Positions 45,102 to 54,795 of a DNA stretch of 64,000 nt are shown piece by piece. A program made the translations under genes and the position numbers. The DNA is from Spirochaetes bacterium GWE1_32_154. GTDB lineage: Bacteria; Spirochaetota; GWE2-31-10. Numbering within the stretch: the stretch's first letter is position 1; the number at the start of each line of letters is the position of its first letter. Under the pieces are notes generated by a model. It saw only the letters and a program-made list of their open reading frames with translations, made no database searches and had not been told where the DNA came from. The stretch covers positions 262,927-326,926 of the forward strand of contig MIAY01000001.1 of NCBI GenBank assembly GCA_001829315.1, given 5' to 3'.

Positions 45102-45931
45102 TAACAACCTTGTCGTGCGAAACCGGCAAAACCATTATCCCGCGGGTGAAAGTTTTTATAATTATCACCATAATGACAAAGGTTAATCATTTTCTTAATT
45201 TCAGGATCAAGTGTGCTTAATTCCTGAAAGGAAGCGTGAACGCCACCCGGAAAGAATTGACAGTCGTGGAAAATATGCTCAATAGTAGGATAATCTTTTA
45301 AAAGCCAGTTTATTAAATCAATATCGAATCGTGTATCAGAAGAAAAGATCACTCTATTATCAACTAAAATTCCATACGACAATGAAGAATCACTCCATGA
45401 TTTTGCTGAATCAGGAATGTGCATTGTTCTGTATAATTTAATATTAATTGAACCTGCATTTATTTCATATAATGGTCGAGGCGATTTAGATATCATTTCA
45501 GGTTTTATCTGGTTAAAAAAATGGTGATATTCAAGGGGTTTTCCTTCATAAATTTCACCAAAAGCGAGACCTCCTTTTAATGAACTGTTCCATAAAAGGT
45601 CTTTATATTCATCAGTAATAATCATGTTTGGACGTTTTTTTGTAACATAACGCCCCATGAGGGCTGATTCCTCAAGACCACCAATATGATCGGCGTGAGA
45701 ATGGGTAATAAGAAAATTTGATATATTAATAATTGATGATTTATAATTATGTAATGCTGTCGGGCAGACAGTGCCACAATCGATAAGGACGTGATCCTGA
45801 CCTTTTATAATAAGAAGATTAGTCTGATAATGTAATTTGGAAAATGCAGACCCTATCCCCAGAAAGAAAAAAGTGAGCTTACCATCATTTGTAAGCTCTA
45901 ATGGTTTATCTTTTAAATAGTTTTTTTCCAT
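45086..45931 (-). CDS. MBL-fold metallo-hydrolase
   Basis: The 281-residue protein has the metallo-beta-lactamase fold, with metal ligands THSHADHIGG, MHIPDSAKS, SSDTRFD and a late His in LCHYGDN. It resembles RNase Z/phosphodiesterase-like members, but the substrate cannot be told. It converges on and overlaps the end of the diguanylate cyclase gene, so a link to cyclic-nucleotide turnover is possible but unsupported. Confidence 0.82.
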   Translation of the reverse strand: MEKNYLKDKPLELTNDGKLTFFFLGIGSAFSKLHYQTNLLIIKGQDHVLIDCGTVCPTALHNYKSSIINISNFLITHSHADHIGGLEESALMGRYVTKKRPNMIITDEYKDLLWNSSLKGGLAFGEIYEGKPLEYHHFFNQIKPEMISKSPRPLYEINAGSINIKLYRTMHIPDSAKSWSDSSLSYGILVDNRVIFSSDTRFDIDLINWLLKDYPTIEHIFHDCQFFPGGVHASFQELSTLDPEIKKMINLCHYGDNYKNFHPRDNGFAGFARQGCYYIFN

Positions 45932-46004
45932 ACTTTTTATTATTCCCGCCTTTTATTATAAATATATATCATTTTTATTAAGATAAATGGGCACTACACA
46001 AAAA

Positions 46005-46439
46005 TTACAATTCAGTTATTATTTTATCGGCAGAAACTAAAGTTATATTATTTTTTTCAGCAATATTTATTGCTTTATCAAGTTCGTCAATTTTAAAAAT
46101 CATAATCGCATTGCTATGTTTTTTTTCAACGAAAGCATAAGCGTACTCAATATTAATATTATTTGTATCAAAAATTTCAAGTATACTATTAAGGCCACCG
46201 GGAACATCTGGAACTTCAACAGCGAGGATATCAGTTTTATCACAAACAAAATCATTGTTTTTTAATATAGCGATTGCTTTATCGGTAGAATCAACTAACA
46301 TTCTTACAATACCATAGTTTTCTGTTTCTGCGATGCACAATGAACGAATATTAATATTTTGTTCTGCTAACACTTTTGTAACAGTAGCAAGACGACCTTT
46401 TTTATTACCGAGAAAAACGGATATTTGAGTAATTTTCAT
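46005..46439 (-). CDS. tandem ACT-domain protein
   Basis: The 144-residue protein contains two ACT domains: residues 1-70 (ITQISVFLGNKKGRLATV) and 71-144 (ILAVEVPDVPGGLNSILE). Such proteins bind amino acids and are regularly encoded beside phenylacetate-CoA ligase and indolepyruvate:ferredoxin oxidoreductase in anaerobes. It is the last gene of the ior-paaK cluster and probably senses an aromatic or branched amino acid. Confidence 0.9.
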   Translation of the reverse strand: MKITQISVFLGNKKGRLATVTKVLAEQNINIRSLCIAETENYGIVRMLVDSTDKAIAILKNNDFVCDKTDILAVEVPDVPGGLNSILEIFDTNNINIEYAYAFVEKKHSNAIMIFKIDELDKAINIAEKNNITLVSADKIITEL

Positions 46440-46449
46440 TCAGTTCTCC

Positions 46450-47748
46450 TTATATTATTCTTTTATCAATAATTCTTTTTGCTTTTCCTTCGCTTCTCGG
46501 AATTGTTTTAGGTTCAACAAGTGTTACTTTTGTATGAATATTCAACATTGCATATAAATCTTTTTCAATTCGCTTTTCAGTATGTGAAAGGTTCTTAATT
46601 TCATCAGAGAAAAGTTTATTACTCATTTCAACCTGAACTTCAAGAATATCAAGCTGGTCTTTTCTTTCAATAATTAATTGGTAATGAGGTTCTACACCTT
46701 CAATTTTAAGTAGAATCTCTTCAATTTGTGATGGAAATACATTAACCCCGCGAATTATTATCATATCATCTGTTCTTCCCATAAGTCTATGCATTCTTGC
46801 ACTTGTTCGTCCGCATTTACATGGTTCACGGGTGATAAATGTTATATCTCTTGTACGGTAACGTATAACCGGAGTGCCTTCTTTTGTAAGTGTTGTAAAA
46901 ACGAGTTCTCCCTTTTCACCATCGGGAAGTTGTTTACCTGTTTCTGGGTCTATTATTTCAGCATAAAAATGATCTTCTGCAATATGAAGCATATCCTGAT
47001 ATTCACATTCACACGCTACTCCCGGTCCGATAATTTCGGTTAATCCATAAATATCCAATGCTTTGAGATTGAGTTTTGATTCAATTTCAGTCCGCATACT
47101 TTCACTCCACGGCTCTGCACCGAAAAAACCTACTTTCAGATTTAATTGTGAAAAATCAATTCCCTGCTCTTTTGCTGATTCTGCAAGGTATAATGAATAT
47201 GAAGGAGTGCATGTTAAAACTTCGGGTTTAAAATCCTGTAGAATTGAAAGTTGTTTCATCGTATTTCCACCGGAAATCGGAATGATAGTTGCACCAATTT
47301 CTTTTGCCCCATAATGAACACCAAGACCGCCGGTAAAAAGGCCATATCCGTAAGCATTTTGAATAGAATATTCATTTGTGACTCCGCCCATTGCTAAAGC
47401 CCTCGCCATAACTTCGGACCAGATTTTAAGATCTTTGTTTGTATACCCGACAACGACTGATTTCCCGGTTGTTCCGCTTGACATGTGAAGCTCTTCGATT
47501 TCCTTCATATCAACGGCAAATAAACCAAACGGATATACATCGCGCATATCCATTTTTGATATAAAAGGTAATTTGACAATATCATCGATACTTTTGATGT
47601 CTTCCGGTTTAACCCCGGCAGTAATCATTTTTTCTCTATAAAATTCTACATTAGTATACATTCGATTAACGAGTGAAATGAGGTTTTTACTTTGTAAACT
47701 CCGCAATTCTTTTAAAGGCATCTTTTCAGCTTTTTCATTCCAAATCAT
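46450..47748 (-). CDS. paaK: phenylacetate-CoA ligase family enzyme
   Basis: The 432-residue adenylate-forming enzyme has the P-loop [12 protein letters not shown], the [10 protein letters not shown] motif and the hinge region [16 protein letters not shown]. In anaerobes with IOR it probably interconverts arylacetyl-CoA and arylacetate, which conserves ATP during aromatic amino acid fermentation when run in reverse; that role is inferred from the neighbours. The ACT gene follows after 10 bp and iorB precedes by 15 bp. Confidence 0.92.
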   Translation of the reverse strand: MIWNEKAEKMPLKELRSLQSKNLISLVNRMYTNVEFYREKMITAGVKPEDIKSIDDIVKLPFISKMDMRDVYPFGLFAVDMKEIEELHMSSGTTGKSVVVGYTNKDLKIWSEVMARALAMGGVTNEYSIQNAYGYGLFTGGLGVHYGAKEIGATIIPISGGNTMKQLSILQDFKPEVLTCTPSYSLYLAESAKEQGIDFSQLNLKVGFFGAEPWSESMRTEIESKLNLKALDIYGLTEIIGPGVACECEYQDMLHIAEDHFYAEIIDPETGKQLPDGEKGELVFTTLTKEGTPVIRYRTRDITFITREPCKCGRTSARMHRLMGRTDDMIIIRGVNVFPSQIEEILLKIEGVEPHYQLIIERKDQLDILEVQVEMSNKLFSDEIKNLSHTEKRIEKDLYAMLNIHTKVTLVEPKTIPRSEGKAKRIIDKRII

Positions 47749-47763
47749 AATGATTTTCCTTGT

Positions 47764-48324
47764 TTAATAATTTTTTCCGGCATTAAAAGCTTCGAGGTTT
47801 TTATCGAATGTGCCTTCAGGTACCAAAGATTTAATTGCTTTATTCCAGCAATCATCAGGAATTTGAATAAATTTTGAGAGAACCCCAAGCAGAAAAATAT
47901 TAAGAAATTTTTCATTACCAAGTTTTTCTGTATATTTCTTTGGGTCGATTGCTATTGTATTCGTAAGTTTTGCTGAAATCTCAGAAACAATTCCTTCCGG
48001 ATAAACAGTAACGTTTGCAGGGAAAATTCTATTAGTTAGTATAATAACTTTTGAATCTTTATTTAAATAATCAAGCCATCGCGCTGTTTCCATTTCTTCG
48101 AGTGAAATAAGAACGTCAACTTCACCTAAAGGTATAACTGGTGATGAAACAGTCTTACCAAAACGAACGTGACTGAAAACAGACCCGCCTCTTTGACTCA
48201 TACCGTGAATTTCGCTTTTTTTTACATCAAGTCCTGCATTCATTGCTGCATAACTCACAACATTACTTGCAAGAATTGTTCCTTGACCCCCAACACCGAC
48301 AATTAATATATTCGTAACTTTCAA
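47764..48324 (-). CDS. iorB: indolepyruvate:ferredoxin oxidoreductase, beta (gamma-type) subunit
   Basis: The 186-residue subunit carries the 2-oxoacid:acceptor oxidoreductase gamma domain: ILIVGVGGQGTILASNVVSY and SEIHGMSQRGGSVFSHVRFG. Start is TTG, with AAGGAG six bases upstream. It lies 10 bp after iorA. Together they oxidise aryl pyruvates to arylacetyl-CoA with CoA and a low-potential acceptor. Confidence 0.93.
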   Translation of the reverse strand: MKVTNILIVGVGGQGTILASNVVSYAAMNAGLDVKKSEIHGMSQRGGSVFSHVRFGKTVSSPVIPLGEVDVLISLEEMETARWLDYLNKDSKVIILTNRIFPANVTVYPEGIVSEISAKLTNTIAIDPKKYTEKLGNEKFLNIFLLGVLSKFIQIPDDCWNKAIKSLVPEGTFDKNLEAFNAGKNY

Positions 48325-48334
48325 AATCGTCTCC

Positions 48335-49912
48335 TTATTGTTTCTTGCTCTTTTTTTTGTTGTAAATTATACATAAACCTTTAACTAAGAGAACAGAAAG
48401 TTTTTTAGTTGCTAAAAGTTTTTTTATAGCACTTTCAATTTCAGCAGGTTTGTATGCGTTAACTTCAATGAAGTTTTCATCGGATATTCCGACAGCTTTG
48501 CAAAGATGATAGTAATTTACCGGTTCTGCGGGTAATGATTGAATTGTTTCGCCTGAGAAAGGGTTTGGTTGCATACCCGTCATTGCTGTAGTACCGTTAT
48601 CAAGAATGATAATTAAATTTTTTCTTCCATTATATGCAGCATTAACAAGACCTGTAATGCCGGAATGAGCAAATGTCGAATCACCGATTATTGCTGCGTA
48701 TGTTTTAGATGGATCTGTTAATTCTAAACCCTGGGCAACAGTGATACTTCCACCCATATCAACACAGGTGTCAATGCCGTTGTAAGGTGGTAACACACCA
48801 AGAGTGTAGCATCCAATATCACCTGCGACTGTTATGTTCATTTTACCTAATGTCTCATATACAAATGAGTGAGGGCAACCTTTACATAATGCCGGTGGTC
48901 GCGGAGGGACTTTAGAATTTATAGTAAGAGGCGTTTCTTTTTGTTTCCCGAGAAAATTGCTGATAGAATCAGGTGATAATTCACCGGTAATAGGAAATAC
49001 ATTTTTGCCGGTAACCGATATACCCATCGCTTTAATTCTGGTTTCAAAGAACGGTTCAAGTTCTTCAACAATAACGACTTTTTTTACTTTACTGCAGAAT
49101 TCTTTGATTAGTTTCTCAGGCAAAGGATACACCATTCCCAATTTTAAAATGGATGCATCGGGTGCAGCTTCTTTCACATAGTGATATGAAATGCCTGATG
49201 TTATATAACCGACATCAGTATTATTATATTCAGTTTTATTAATTGACAAGGTATTTGCGTCTTCTTTTATTAAATTCTCTCTATCTTCAACAATGAAATG
49301 TCTGGCTCGTGCGTAGGCAGGAATCATAACATATTTTTTTAGGTTTCTTTCAAATCTGCCTTTATCTATTTCAACCCGTTTATCTTTGTTTTTATCGACA
49401 TTAACAATGCTGTATGCATGGCAAACCCGTGTAGTAGGCCTTAAAAACACCGGGGTATCATATTTTTCACTTAGCTCAAATGCAAGTTTTGTGAAACTTC
49501 GTGCTTCTTCAGAATCAGATGGTTCTAACATAGGAATTTTAGCCGCATACGCGTAATTTCTATTATCCTGTTCATTTTGTGATGAATGCATAAACGGGTC
49601 ATCAGCACTAATAATTACTAAACCACCTTTTACGCCCATATATGAAACGGTAAATAAAGGGTCAGCCGCCACATTAACACCGACATGTTTCATAGTTACC
49701 AGTGTTCTTGCACCGCCGAGTGATGCTCCGATACCAACTTCAAGTGCAACTTTTTCATTAACAGACCATTCAGTATACACATCTTTGTGTTCTTTAAGAT
49801 TTTCAAGTATTTCTGTAGATGGAGTGCCCGGATAACCAACTCCGACTTTTACCCCTGCTTCATACGCGCCAAGAGCAATTGCTTCATTTCCGGAAAGAAG
49901 TAAAGTTTCCAT
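48335..49912 (-). CDS. iorA: indolepyruvate:ferredoxin oxidoreductase, alpha subunit lacking the ferredoxin domain
   Basis: The 525-residue subunit has the N-terminal pyrimidine-binding domain (LLSGNEAIALGAYEAGVKVG ... GYPGTPSTEIL), a middle transketolase C-like domain and the TPP domain (LCKGCPHSF, MGGSITVAQG, IIGDSTFAHSG). IorA normally continues for about 60 residues after the AKGPC-like strand with a ferredoxin domain holding two [4Fe-4S] clusters. Here it stops at VKGLCIIYNKKKSKKQ. The stop is followed at once by the iorB ribosome site, with no cysteine-rich remnant. Confidence 0.9.
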   Translation of the reverse strand: METLLLSGNEAIALGAYEAGVKVGVGYPGTPSTEILENLKEHKDVYTEWSVNEKVALEVGIGASLGGARTLVTMKHVGVNVAADPLFTVSYMGVKGGLVIISADDPFMHSSQNEQDNRNYAYAAKIPMLEPSDSEEARSFTKLAFELSEKYDTPVFLRPTTRVCHAYSIVNVDKNKDKRVEIDKGRFERNLKKYVMIPAYARARHFIVEDRENLIKEDANTLSINKTEYNNTDVGYITSGISYHYVKEAAPDASILKLGMVYPLPEKLIKEFCSKVKKVVIVEELEPFFETRIKAMGISVTGKNVFPITGELSPDSISNFLGKQKETPLTINSKVPPRPPALCKGCPHSFVYETLGKMNITVAGDIGCYTLGVLPPYNGIDTCVDMGGSITVAQGLELTDPSKTYAAIIGDSTFAHSGITGLVNAAYNGRKNLIIILDNGTTAMTGMQPNPFSGETIQSLPAEPVNYYHLCKAVGISDENFIEVNAYKPAEIESAIKKLLATKKLSVLLVKGLCIIYNKKKSKKQ

Positions 49913-50014
49913 ACTATTCCTTATATTTGATTGAGTAAAATATATTTCAATTTATCAAAAAAGGTATTGTTTAGTCAATCTGAATATATTATTATTTTAT
50001 ATTTTGGAGCAAGT

Positions 50015-50602
50015 ATGATTGATTTGAATAATGTATTAAATATTTTAAATGTATTACTTAATAACTGTGTGAAATCAGGTGATACAGTTATTGATGGAAC
50101 CACCGGCAATGGTTATGATACTGTAACTTTAAGCAATCTCGTTGGAGAAAAGGGGATTGTTTATTCATTTGATATACAGAATATTGCAATTGAAAAATCA
50201 AAAAAACTGTTAAGCGAGAGCGGAGTGCATAATAATGTACTATTTTTTAATGAATCACACGAAAATGTTAAACATACAATAGGGAAAGATGTTAAAATCA
50301 ACTGTGCAGTGTTTAATTTAGGTTTTCTGCCGGGTGGAGATAAAAATATTACAACTCATTTTCATTCTTCTATCTATGCAATTGAAAATGTAGTGGAAAT
50401 GCTTGATGATAATGGTATTGTATATATCGTAGTTTATTGGGGGCATGAAAATGGAAAGCTAGAAAAATCTGCATTGGATACATATTTAAGGGGGGTAGAT
50501 CAGAAAATTTATAATTGTGGCAGAATTGAATTAGTTAATCAGAAGAATTGTCCGCCAATTTTATTGTTTATTCAAAAACGGGTTGGGAAAAAAGAGGGTT
50601 AA
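50015..50602 (+). CDS. mnmM: MnmM/YtqB-family tRNA methyltransferase
   Basis: The 195-residue class I methyltransferase has the YtqB/MnmM signature: VIDGTTGNGYDTVTL as the SAM motif, then NLGFLPGGDKNITT and VVYWGHENGKLEK. The family methylates nm5s2U34 to mnm5s2U34 in tRNA. The ATG at 50015 follows TTGGAG; a longer ORF from 49931 lacks a ribosome site. It is divergent from iorA. Confidence 0.88.
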   Translation: MIDLNNVLNILNVLLNNCVKSGDTVIDGTTGNGYDTVTLSNLVGEKGIVYSFDIQNIAIEKSKKLLSESGVHNNVLFFNESHENVKHTIGKDVKINCAVFNLGFLPGGDKNITTHFHSSIYAIENVVEMLDDNGIVYIVVYWGHENGKLEKSALDTYLRGVDQKIYNCGRIELVNQKNCPPILLFIQKRVGKKEG

Positions 50603-50605
50603 AAA

Positions 50606-50631
50606 TGAAAGGGGTATTGTTACCCCTTTCA
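50606..50631 (-). terminator. terminator between mnmM and the alpha-amylase gene
   Basis: The perfect stem TGAAAGGGGTA / TACCCCTTTCA encloses a four-base loop. On the minus strand it runs into a T-rich tail (ATTTTTAA), so it serves the amylase gene. It also separates the convergent mnmM gene. Confidence 0.75.
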
Positions 50632-50644
50632 CGGTGATTATACA

Positions 50645-52114
50645 TTAATCTTTAGTGAAGATTTGAAATGTATCACCTGATATTTTTAGTGTCCATCCTG
50701 CATCCGGGATGAATTTGTTTTTTCCTATTCTGATAATTAATTTGTCATCAATCATAGCTGTATAGTCATCGCTTGTTGTAGTACCCACTATTTCAAAAGT
50801 ACTATTACTTTTAAGTCCTGTTGATTTTCGTAACTCAATTAATTCTTTGATTAATTCTTTAAGTGTTTTATCATATCCCTTAATTGTCATGTCAGAAATA
50901 AATTGAGCCGTTACATCAGATTTAAAGTAATGCTGCCATGCAACAGCAGGGTAACCGGGATGGGTCAGGATAAAAACATATCCTAAATAAACATGACTTT
51001 CCAGTGAATCTGTAGATTTGTGATATATTGGCCAGTGACTTTGAGTACTTCCAGTATCGTGATTATCAACAAACGTAACCGCATGCGAAGGATCTTTTCT
51101 GAATATATTGTTTTCATCATTAAGTTTTGTCATATTCCATGCTGAATTTGTTTTTGTTCCAAAAGCTTCATTCAAATTACCCTTTAAAACAAAATCAAAC
51201 GCCCTTGATTTAACACCTCCAATGTTAGCCGTTTTGTTTATCCAATCACTTATTGCGGTACTCCACTCAGAAGAATTGAATGTTTTTGTCGGCCAGTATT
51301 CACCTACTGAGAATTCCGGGTACGTTTCTTTGTTGTATAGACCAATGTATTTACCATCAAACCCTTTTACATAATCATATCTCCAGCCTTTGAAACCTAC
51401 TTCTGTTCTCATTAGGTCATACATCCAGTCAATGATTCCTTTTTTAACAATTGCGTTTGTATGGTCAAGGTCTCTAAATGCACTATAAACCTCTCCTGTA
51501 TCAGGGGAGCCTCTTTTAGTATTTTTAAACATGGGGTCACCTTTCGCTTGAGTAAAACCCTCATCTTCAGAACATATAGAATAAAAATCGTCATCCCAAA
51601 TTGGATTTGTAAAAGTACCCCAGTTTGCGCTGCCTGCTCTATGATTAATAACGATATCACCTATTGCTTTTGCCGGTGCAATGTCACTTATAGCTTGTTT
51701 TAATTCGGACTTTGATCCGTATTGGGAATCAAGGTTATTAAGTTGAGTTGGACCGTAACCTTGAGGTGCAAAATCAGGTGATATTGTTGATGGTGGAAAC
51801 CATACAATAGAAAAAGTATTAGAAATTTCAGACTTGTTGTCGCTTATTTCTTTATACCATCCCTTATTTGCCACTTTACAGCTATCCCAGTGAAAACCTT
51901 GTAGTAAAACGCCTGATTCATCAATTGTATCGGTTGTAAGTTCTTTTTTGCTTTCATACGTATAATTGTCATCAAAAGGCTTTCTCTCAATAATTAATTC
52001 TTCTACAATAGGTACATCGCTAATAGTTTGAGTTTCAGGTTCATTAGCAGGTTGATTGTCAGGACAACCTGTGAATATTAGAAGTAATAGTAATAATAAA
52101 AAGTGCTTGTTCAT
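50645..52114 (-). CDS. lipoprotein alpha-amylase (GH13)
   Basis: The 489-residue enzyme has a lipoprotein signal (LLLLLIFTGC), a short acidic linker (20-55) and a complete GH13 domain. The four conserved regions are DIVINHRAG, GWRYDYVKGF with the nucleophile Asp, FSVGEYW with the acid/base Glu, and FVDNHDTGS. The compact beta-sheet C-terminal domain ending FQIF follows directly, so the fold is complete. It resembles plant-type/bacterial alpha-amylases cutting internal alpha-1,4 bonds. As a lipoprotein it would be membrane-tethered outside the cytoplasm. It opens the glucan-related locus. Confidence 0.9.
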   Translation of the reverse strand: MNKHFLLLLLLLIFTGCPDNQPANEPETQTISDVPIVEELIIERKPFDDNYTYESKKELTTDTIDESGVLLQGFHWDSCKVANKGWYKEISDNKSEISNTFSIVWFPPSTISPDFAPQGYGPTQLNNLDSQYGSKSELKQAISDIAPAKAIGDIVINHRAGSANWGTFTNPIWDDDFYSICSEDEGFTQAKGDPMFKNTKRGSPDTGEVYSAFRDLDHTNAIVKKGIIDWMYDLMRTEVGFKGWRYDYVKGFDGKYIGLYNKETYPEFSVGEYWPTKTFNSSEWSTAISDWINKTANIGGVKSRAFDFVLKGNLNEAFGTKTNSAWNMTKLNDENNIFRKDPSHAVTFVDNHDTGSTQSHWPIYHKSTDSLESHVYLGYVFILTHPGYPAVAWQHYFKSDVTAQFISDMTIKGYDKTLKELIKELIELRKSTGLKSNSTFEIVGTTTSDDYTAMIDDKLIIRIGKNKFIPDAGWTLKISGDTFQIFTKD

Positions 52115-52190
52115 AGAATAAAATCCTTTAAAGTGAATTAAAATAAGTGATCAGATATTATATCAATTTTAAAACAAAATCTATTAGATA

Positions 52191-52220
52191 TTGACAATTG
52201 TTTAATAATATTTCTAATAT
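52191..52220 (+). promoter_or_regulatory. sigma70-like promoter for the SGNH gene
   Basis: TTGACA (52191-52196) is separated by 18 bases from TAATAT (52215-52220), 28 bp before the SGNH-hydrolase start; TATAAT also occurs just after. Confidence 0.6.
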
Positions 52221-52247
52221 ATAATTAATTAAATTGGAGGATCGGGA

Positions 52248-53843
52248 ATGAAGATTAAAAAGTTTGCGTTTCTTATTGTATATACAGTGCTTATTTTTTT
52301 CATCTTTTATATTTTTGATGCATTATTATTAATCAGTGGTATAGTCAAAAGCACTGAGCCGTACCAAAAAACTAAGTATAGCGGAAAATATTTTCTTAAT
52401 AATCCTGCTTTTATTACTAAATATTATCCCGGCGTGTCAATGCCGGATGATTCTGAACCGGTAGATTACCTGACAATGACACCTGAAGAAAGCGTTGTTC
52501 GCGGGTTTGTTCTCGGTGGATCAACAGCACAAGGGTATCCTGATGCAACAAATAATAGTTTTGCGAAAATTACAGAACGAATATTAAATTATGGTGATAA
52601 ACAAAGTATTGAAATTTTAAATCTTTCATTTAGTGGCTTAAATAGTTTTTATGTTAATGATGCGATGAAGAAAATTCTTAAATATAAACCGAATTTTATT
52701 ATAATCTATGCCGGTCATAATGAAATATTCGGAACATTTGGTGCAGCTTCCGGTGGAAATATATTTCAAAAAAAATTGTATATGAGTTTGTATGAAATAA
52801 ATAGTGTCCGTTGGCTTTTCGATTTGATTAATACAAGTGAGAATAATAAAGATTTATCTTTAATGAATATTCAATTTGCAGGTAAGATATTTGAGAATGA
52901 TAGTAAAAAGAATGATGTGGTAAAAAATAATTTCTACACAAATATTAGTGAAACAATTGCATTGTGTAAAAAAAACAATATAAGAGTTTTCATTTTTGAT
53001 CCTGTTTCCAACTTGATTGATATGCCCCCTTTTAAAACAGATTACCCGGATTCATTTATAATAGAAGAAACTCAAAATATTCGTGATATTCAAAAACTAA
53101 TACAAATAAAAGATAATGATATGATTCCGTTTCGAGCACGTTCATATATTAGTAAAGAAATAGAAAAAATTGCTAAAAATAATGATAATGTTGTGTATAT
53201 TCCTTTGTTTGATATTCTTTATTCAAAATTTGGTGTTTCAGGGTTTGGTCAACAATTATTTATTGATCATTTGCATTTTAATTATACCGGTAATCATGAA
53301 GCGGCTATCGTTTTGGCACAATCATTATCTGCGTTGTATAATTTTGATTTTAATAAAGATTTGCTATATGAAAAAAATTCAAGAATGATTATGAATTATT
53401 CCCCGGTTTGTGAAGTAATAGCATCACGGAAAATCAGGAATATGATCGAAAATCCGCCATATTCTGATATGACAGTTAAATATAATAAAGACATTTTATT
53501 TGATTATGAAAATAAAATTCCTTTAGATCTTAATGAAAGAATTAAGAATATAGAGACAGAGGAGGAAATTCATAATATAGTATTGGCATATCTCAAGGAA
53601 ATCGGCCGTATTGACTTGTTGGTTGATTATTTAAAAATGCTTAATAGTATACATCTTTCAAGCCCCGATTCGTATATTCTACTATCAGATTATTATTCCT
53701 ATTCAGGTGATATGGAAACGGCAGAAATGTATTTGACTAAAGGGTATTTATTGTCAGCGGAAAGACAAAAAATAATTAAATCAATTCAGGAGTATCAGAA
53801 AAAATATAATCCGGCTTTTTTTAATAAGTATGTTAAGAATTAA
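52248..53843 (+). CDS. membrane-anchored SGNH/GDSL hydrolase
   Basis: The 531-residue protein has an N-terminal membrane helix (7-29) and an extracytoplasmic SGNH domain. Block I is VLGGSTAQGYPD with the Ser, block III IIYAGHNEIFG, and block V FIDHLHFNYTG with Asp and His. The C-terminal ~140 residues look helical and TPR-like. The family removes acetyl groups or other esters from glycans and envelope polymers. The gene lies between two glucan enzymes, but a part in glucan use is not shown. A small lipoprotein gene follows 16 bp later. Confidence 0.82.
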   Translation: MKIKKFAFLIVYTVLIFFIFYIFDALLLISGIVKSTEPYQKTKYSGKYFLNNPAFITKYYPGVSMPDDSEPVDYLTMTPEESVVRGFVLGGSTAQGYPDATNNSFAKITERILNYGDKQSIEILNLSFSGLNSFYVNDAMKKILKYKPNFIIIYAGHNEIFGTFGAASGGNIFQKKLYMSLYEINSVRWLFDLINTSENNKDLSLMNIQFAGKIFENDSKKNDVVKNNFYTNISETIALCKKNNIRVFIFDPVSNLIDMPPFKTDYPDSFIIEETQNIRDIQKLIQIKDNDMIPFRARSYISKEIEKIAKNNDNVVYIPLFDILYSKFGVSGFGQQLFIDHLHFNYTGNHEAAIVLAQSLSALYNFDFNKDLLYEKNSRMIMNYSPVCEVIASRKIRNMIENPPYSDMTVKYNKDILFDYENKIPLDLNERIKNIETEEEIHNIVLAYLKEIGRIDLLVDYLKMLNSIHLSSPDSYILLSDYYSYSGDMETAEMYLTKGYLLSAERQKIIKSIQEYQKKYNPAFFNKYVKN

Positions 53844-53859
53844 ATATCGGGAGGTTTTT

Positions 53860-54366
53860 ATGAATAGAATCATTATAAGTTTCATTGTAATATGTATGCT
53901 CTCTGGTTGTGTGAATACCAAAAAAAATGTGAAGTTGAGTCAGGTATTGTTGGGAATTAGAGAAGAATCAATGAAGAAAAAGTATTCTAATATTAAAGAT
54001 AAGTATCTTTATAGTATAGAAATTTATAATAATGATAAATCAAAAATTGTTTTTAACTCGGGTTCATTTATTTTAAACGGCATTCTTTTTTTCAAAGAAG
54101 ATGAAGATTTTGCTTATTCAGATGATGCAGCTTTATATCATTCTCAATTTGTTGATGCGATGGCAATTGATGTTAATCAGGAAATAATAGAGAAATATCT
54201 CAATGAGTATAATATACTTGAATATGATCGAAACTTACAAAGTTTAATTGATGAATCACCGTCAAATGTAAAATGTTATATCAACGGGAAGACCGTTTTG
54301 CTGTTTGTGAATGATAATGGAAGTTATAAATTATTTTTTACAGTTGATATGACAGCACAGGGATAA
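53860..54366 (+). CDS. putative lipoprotein of unknown function
   Basis: The 168-residue product has a signal peptide with lipobox MLSGC, then a Lys-rich linker and a compact mixed alpha/beta region (YSIEIYNNDKSKIVFNSGSF). I recognise no family. The start at 53860 follows GGGAGG; an ORF start at 53830 overlaps the SGNH gene and lacks a site. It probably shares a transcript with the SGNH hydrolase and ends at a terminator. Confidence 0.75.
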   Translation: MNRIIISFIVICMLSGCVNTKKNVKLSQVLLGIREESMKKKYSNIKDKYLYSIEIYNNDKSKIVFNSGSFILNGILFFKEDEDFAYSDDAALYHSQFVDAMAIDVNQEIIEKYLNEYNILEYDRNLQSLIDESPSNVKCYINGKTVLLFVNDNGSYKLFFTVDMTAQG

Positions 54367-54405
54367 AAAAAGCTAACAAAGGTTTTAACCTATGCTAGCT
54401 TTTCT
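54366..54405. terminator. terminator between convergent lipoprotein genes
   Basis: An outer stem, AAAAGCTA (54368-54375) with TAGCTTTT (54396-54403), encloses an inner stem AGGTT / AACCT. T-rich tails are present on both sides, so it may act in both directions. Confidence 0.7.
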
Positions 54406-54412
54406 TAGCTTA

Positions 54413-54781
54413 TTATTTCTTAAAAATTACTGAAGTAACAGCTTCTAATACTATTTTGTTATCTACAATAGATACACCTTTTGGACTTGAAATCACATCT
54501 GTTCCGGCAACTTCCTGATCAACAATAACCTGATTTAATGTTAAACCGTCTGTATTCGGGAATGAAGCATTTCTTGTTTTATCAGAATTCACAAAAACAA
54601 AATATGTGGCATCACTACCAATACATTTATACCCGACAGCCATTAACTCAGTTGATGTTTCAGTTTTGGTGTTTGTATTTGTATCTGTATTACTTGTTGG
54701 TGTACATGATACAGTAAAAAATGAAAGTGAAGTGATAATGAATAAAGCAAAAAGAATTGGTTTTATATTTTTATTTTTCAT
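54413..54781 (-). CDS. lipoprotein resembling a detached pullulanase C-terminal domain
   Basis: The 122-residue product has a lipoprotein signal (FFTVSC), a Thr/Asn linker (TNTDTNTKTETS-like) and an ~85-residue beta-rich domain. That domain reads like the end of a type I pullulanase: YFVFVNSDK, VIVDQEVAGTDVISSP, GVSIVDNKIVLEAVTSVIFK, matching the usual VDGxxAGT and V-x-ALS-x-VVL pattern. The pullulanase gene just upstream (14 bp) stops exactly where this domain should begin. The pair therefore looks like one enzyme split into a secreted catalytic part and a lipid-anchored C domain. The start is ATG with AAGGAG upstream. Confidence 0.7.
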   Translation of the reverse strand: MKNKNIKPILFALFIITSLSFFTVSCTPTSNTDTNTNTKTETSTELMAVGYKCIGSDATYFVFVNSDKTRNASFPNTDGLTLNQVIVDQEVAGTDVISSPKGVSIVDNKIVLEAVTSVIFKK

Positions 54782-54795
54782 CAATAATCTCCTTA

